Source: CATQHW01 sp965215345 (GTDB lineage: Bacteria > Spirochaetota > Spirochaetia > SZUA-6 > Bin103). Taken from it: 64,000 bases of DNA. The stretch is taken from NCBI GenBank assembly GCA_965215345.1, contig CBDCDL010000002.1, positions 4,154,001 to 4,218,000 on the forward strand. Direction: 5' to 3'. Positions 62,161 to 64,000 of the stretch are shown here, in pieces. The notes under the pieces are model-generated. The model did not search any database, had not been told where the DNA came from, and saw nothing but the letters and a program-made list of their open reading frames with translations. The translations under genes and the position numbers were made by a program. Numbering within the stretch: position 1 is the stretch's first letter; every line of letters begins with the position of its first letter.

Positions 62161-63100
62161 ACTGGTTGTACCGCTTGATGATCAGGTTTGTGCCCACCAG
62201 GAGCGTCACGCCGATCACGTTCTTGAACAGGCCGACGGCCGTGCCGATGCCGAACTCGCCGCGCAGGATGCCGACCCGGTACTCGTAGGTGTCCAGGATG
62301 TCGGCCACCTCGTACACCAGCGGGTGGTACAGGTTGAATATCTGGTCGAAGCCGGCGTTGAGCAGCCGGCCGATCTGCAGGATGAACACCACCGTGATCA
62401 CCGGCACCAGCGACGGCACCGTGATGTGCCAGGCCATGCGCACGCGGCCGGCGCCGTCCAGGGCGGCCACCTCGTACAGCTCCGGATCGATCGTGGAGAT
62501 CGCCGCGAAGTAGATGATGCTGCCCCAGCCGATCGCCTGCCAGATGTGGGTCATCACCAGCATGGCGCGGAAGAACTGGGGGTCCGCCAGCAGGTCGGGC
62601 ACCTGCTCGGCGCCGAGCAGGCTGGCGAAGAAGAACGGTACGCCGCGCTGCGGGGAGAGCAACTCCTCGATGATGCCGGCCAGCACCACCCACGACATGA
62701 AGTGGGGCAGGTAGGAGATCGACTGTATGGTGCGCTTGAGGGAGGAGGTGTGGATCTCGTTGATCAGGATCGCCAGCAGGATCGGCGCCGGAAAGGCGAA
62801 GACGATCTTGAGGACGCTGATGATGATGCTGTTGCGGACGATCCGCGGGAAGAACGGGTCCGTGAACAGGTCGCGGAAGTGCTGGAAGTCGTTCCAGGGG
62901 CTCCCCAGGATGCCCAGGTGGTACCTGAAGTCCTTGAAGGCCAGCAGGATCCCATAGATCGGGATGTAGTGGAAGACGAACAGCGCCGCCACCGGGATGA
63001 CGCAGAACCCGTAGAGCATCAGGTACCTGCGCGCCCTGCGGCGCCGCTCGCTGCGCAACGCGCCGAGGGTCCTGCGGTCGAGGGTGTTGGCCGTGCTCAT
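62147..63100 (-). CDS. Carbohydrate ABC permease, LplB type
   Basis: 317 residues from the ATG at 63100. FVFHYIPIYGILLAFKDF and the EAA loop YEVAALDGAGRVRMAWHITV are hallmarks of LplB-type permeases. About six membrane spans. It is first of the three-gene importer (permease, permease, binding protein); as usual for this group no ATPase is encoded locally. Confidence 0.93.
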   Translation of the reverse strand: MSTANTLDRRTLGALRSERRRRARRYLMLYGFCVIPVAALFVFHYIPIYGILLAFKDFRYHLGILGSPWNDFQHFRDLFTDPFFPRIVRNSIIISVLKIVFAFPAPILLAILINEIHTSSLKRTIQSISYLPHFMSWVVLAGIIEELLSPQRGVPFFFASLLGAEQVPDLLADPQFFRAMLVMTHIWQAIGWGSIIYFAAISTIDPELYEVAALDGAGRVRMAWHITVPSLVPVITVVFILQIGRLLNAGFDQIFNLYHPLVYEVADILDTYEYRVGILRGEFGIGTAVGLFKNVIGVTLLVGTNLIIKRYNQYGIW

Positions 63101-63281
63101 GACGAGTGGGAGCGGTTCACTGGCCGGCAGTCTGTGGGAAAGGCGCGGGGGCGGCAACCGGCCGCATATTTCCTTGACGATGTGATACCCGGCTGATAGC
63201 TTCGGGTTCGTGAGCCCCACCCGAGGAGGGGTGGAAGTCCTGCGGTGGGCCGCGGGACCCCGTAGCGCGGTAGGCGTGTTG

Positions 63282-63373
63282 CGGAGAGAGTGGGAATCGA
63301 ACCCACGCCGGATGGGTTAGCATCCGGGCCTTGGAGTGTCAGTCCAGCGCCTTCCCAGATCGGCCATCTCTCC
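63282..63373 (-). tRNA. Class II tRNA-like gene, anticodon GAC
   Basis: A full cloverleaf folds on the minus strand: acceptor GGAGAGA/TCTCTCC, T arm GTGGG-TTCGATT-CCCAC, a 7-bp variable arm CCGGATG/CATCCGG and discriminator G, with no encoded CCA. The acceptor and long variable arm resemble tRNA-Ser, but the loop CTGACAC gives anticodon GAC (Val). The anticodon stem has a C-A mismatch at its base. It may be a chimeric or decayed tRNA. Confidence 0.72.
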
Positions 63374-63487
63374 TCCGGGGCGCCTTCGTCACACAGTGCC
63401 CGATGATAGCATCGACCCCAGGTCATCGTGGGCGCCCGCCCGCCGGCAACTGGCCCTAGCGTTCACGGTCGGGTACGGTAGCGTGCG

Positions 63488-64000
63488 ATGACGGAGTCGC
63501 AGTGGTGGAGCCTGGTGCCGGCGGAGCGGCGCGAGCGCCCGGAATTCTCCTGGGTCGCCGACGATCCCGAGCTGCCGCGCGTGTTGCTGCTGGGTGACTC
63601 GATCTCGATCTCCTACACCGTCGCCGTGCGCCGGCTGCTGGCCGGCACCGCCACCGTGCACCGCGCGCCGGACAACTGCCGGTCGACGCGCCATAGCCTG
63701 GCCGAGCTGGATCGCTGGCTGGGCGACGGGAGGTGGCGGGTCATCCACTGCAACTGGGGCCTCCACGACATCGCCCAGGTGGAAAGGGCGGGTGTGCAGC
63801 AGGTCGGGATCGAGGAGTACGAACGGAACCTGGAGACGCTGTTCGACCGGCTGGCCGCCACCGGCGCCGCGCTGATCTGGGCGACCACCACGCCGGTGCC
63901 GGAGGGGGCGTCGTCGCGATCGCCCGCCGACGCGGTGCGCTACAACCGGGTCGGCGCGCGGATCGTCGCCGCGCGCGGGATCGCCGTCGACGATCTCTAC
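63488..64000 (+). CDS. SGNH/GDSL hydrolase, N-terminal part
   Basis: Starts at the ATG at 63488 and runs past the window end (171 codons seen). LLLGDSISISYTVAV is block I with the catalytic serine. HCNWGLHDI is block III with the NxGxHD form. The Asp-His pair is beyond the window. These are esterases acting on acyl groups of carbohydrates or lipids. Confidence 0.85.
   Translation, partial: MTESQWWSLVPAERRERPEFSWVADDPELPRVLLLGDSISISYTVAVRRLLAGTATVHRAPDNCRSTRHSLAELDRWLGDGRWRVIHCNWGLHDIAQVERAGVQQVGIEEYERNLETLFDRLAATGAALIWATTTPVPEGASSRSPADAVRYNRVGARIVAARGIAVDDLY

Noticed and set aside
63283..63373. tRNA on the plus strand
   Set aside because: The T-arm motif TTCGATT occurs only on the minus strand, so the gene is transcribed from the minus strand.

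Overview
The window is about 64 kb of GC-rich bacterial chromosome. It carries no rRNA and one tRNA-like gene. The gene content resembles metagenome-derived, host- or sponge-associated Spirochaetaceae or similar marine heterotrophs: many enolase-superfamily sugar-acid dehydratases, several PhyH-type dioxygenases, CehA/McbA and sialidase-like propellers, and a sugar-binding protein with an ATGEEEAAAA-type mature N terminus. This assignment is an inference; no 16S gene or universal marker settles it.

Region 1 (1-7.7 kb) is a repetitive cassette locus. It holds a coiled-coil protein, two dynamin-like GTPases, and left-handed beta-helix (hexapeptide) repeat proteins built from 18-bp units. The first GTPase is fused in frame to a short hexapeptide run and then to an acyl-carrier-protein domain containing GADSLD. 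Between the intact genes lie fossils of the same genes, spliced to ISKra4-like, ISAzo13-like and IS1380-like remnants. The cassette coiled coil, GTPase, hexapeptide protein has evidently been duplicated and reshuffled.

Region 2 (7.7-16.3 kb) is a toxin and defence graveyard. It contains an AbiEii-type toxin with its partner, a large CehA/McbA hydrolase, an MNT nucleotidyltransferase with two differently broken HEPN copies as direct repeats, and a TIR gene split by a 1,890-bp ISAzo13-like element with 3-bp target duplications. A second TIR stub, a Nudix gene, IS66 and IS1380 remnants and a GNAT gene follow.

Region 3 (16.3-30.4 kb) is mostly catabolic: three PhyH-family dioxygenases, xylose isomerase, an AAA-ATPase/nuclease, two enolase-superfamily enzymes, an FGGY kinase, an aldo/keto reductase, an NHL propeller and a Phd/VapC pair.

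Region 4 (30.4-36.3 kb) is a restriction-like island. A Mod-type adenine methyltransferase ends in a PKD-like domain, followed by a DEAH helicase and a separate TnsA-like PD-(D/E)XK nuclease. It lies between an intact higA and a decayed higA that carries a 265-bp MITE with perfect 5-bp target duplications.

Region 5 (36.5-63.1 kb) holds an enolase-superfamily dehydratase, formate-tetrahydrofolate ligase, a HicAB remnant whose antitoxin ends in a copy of the fhs tail, an aldo/keto reductase and Gfo/Idh oxidoreductase, a complete branched-chain-type ABC transporter (livG-H-M-K-F order), an aminotransferase, and a polysaccharide cluster (enolase-family dehydratase, heparinase-like lyase, mannonate-dehydratase-like enzyme). 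FMN-dependent hydroxyacid oxidase, sialidase-like and RlpA genes follow. A minus-strand LplB/YtcP-type sugar ABC operon closes the region, with a strong hairpin after its binding-protein gene. A class II tRNA-like gene with a GAC anticodon and the start of an SGNH hydrolase end the window.

Together the metabolic genes suggest import and breakdown of uronic-acid or sulfated polysaccharides and sugar acids. The accessory islands show repeated IS-driven duplication and decay of toxin-antitoxin and defence modules.
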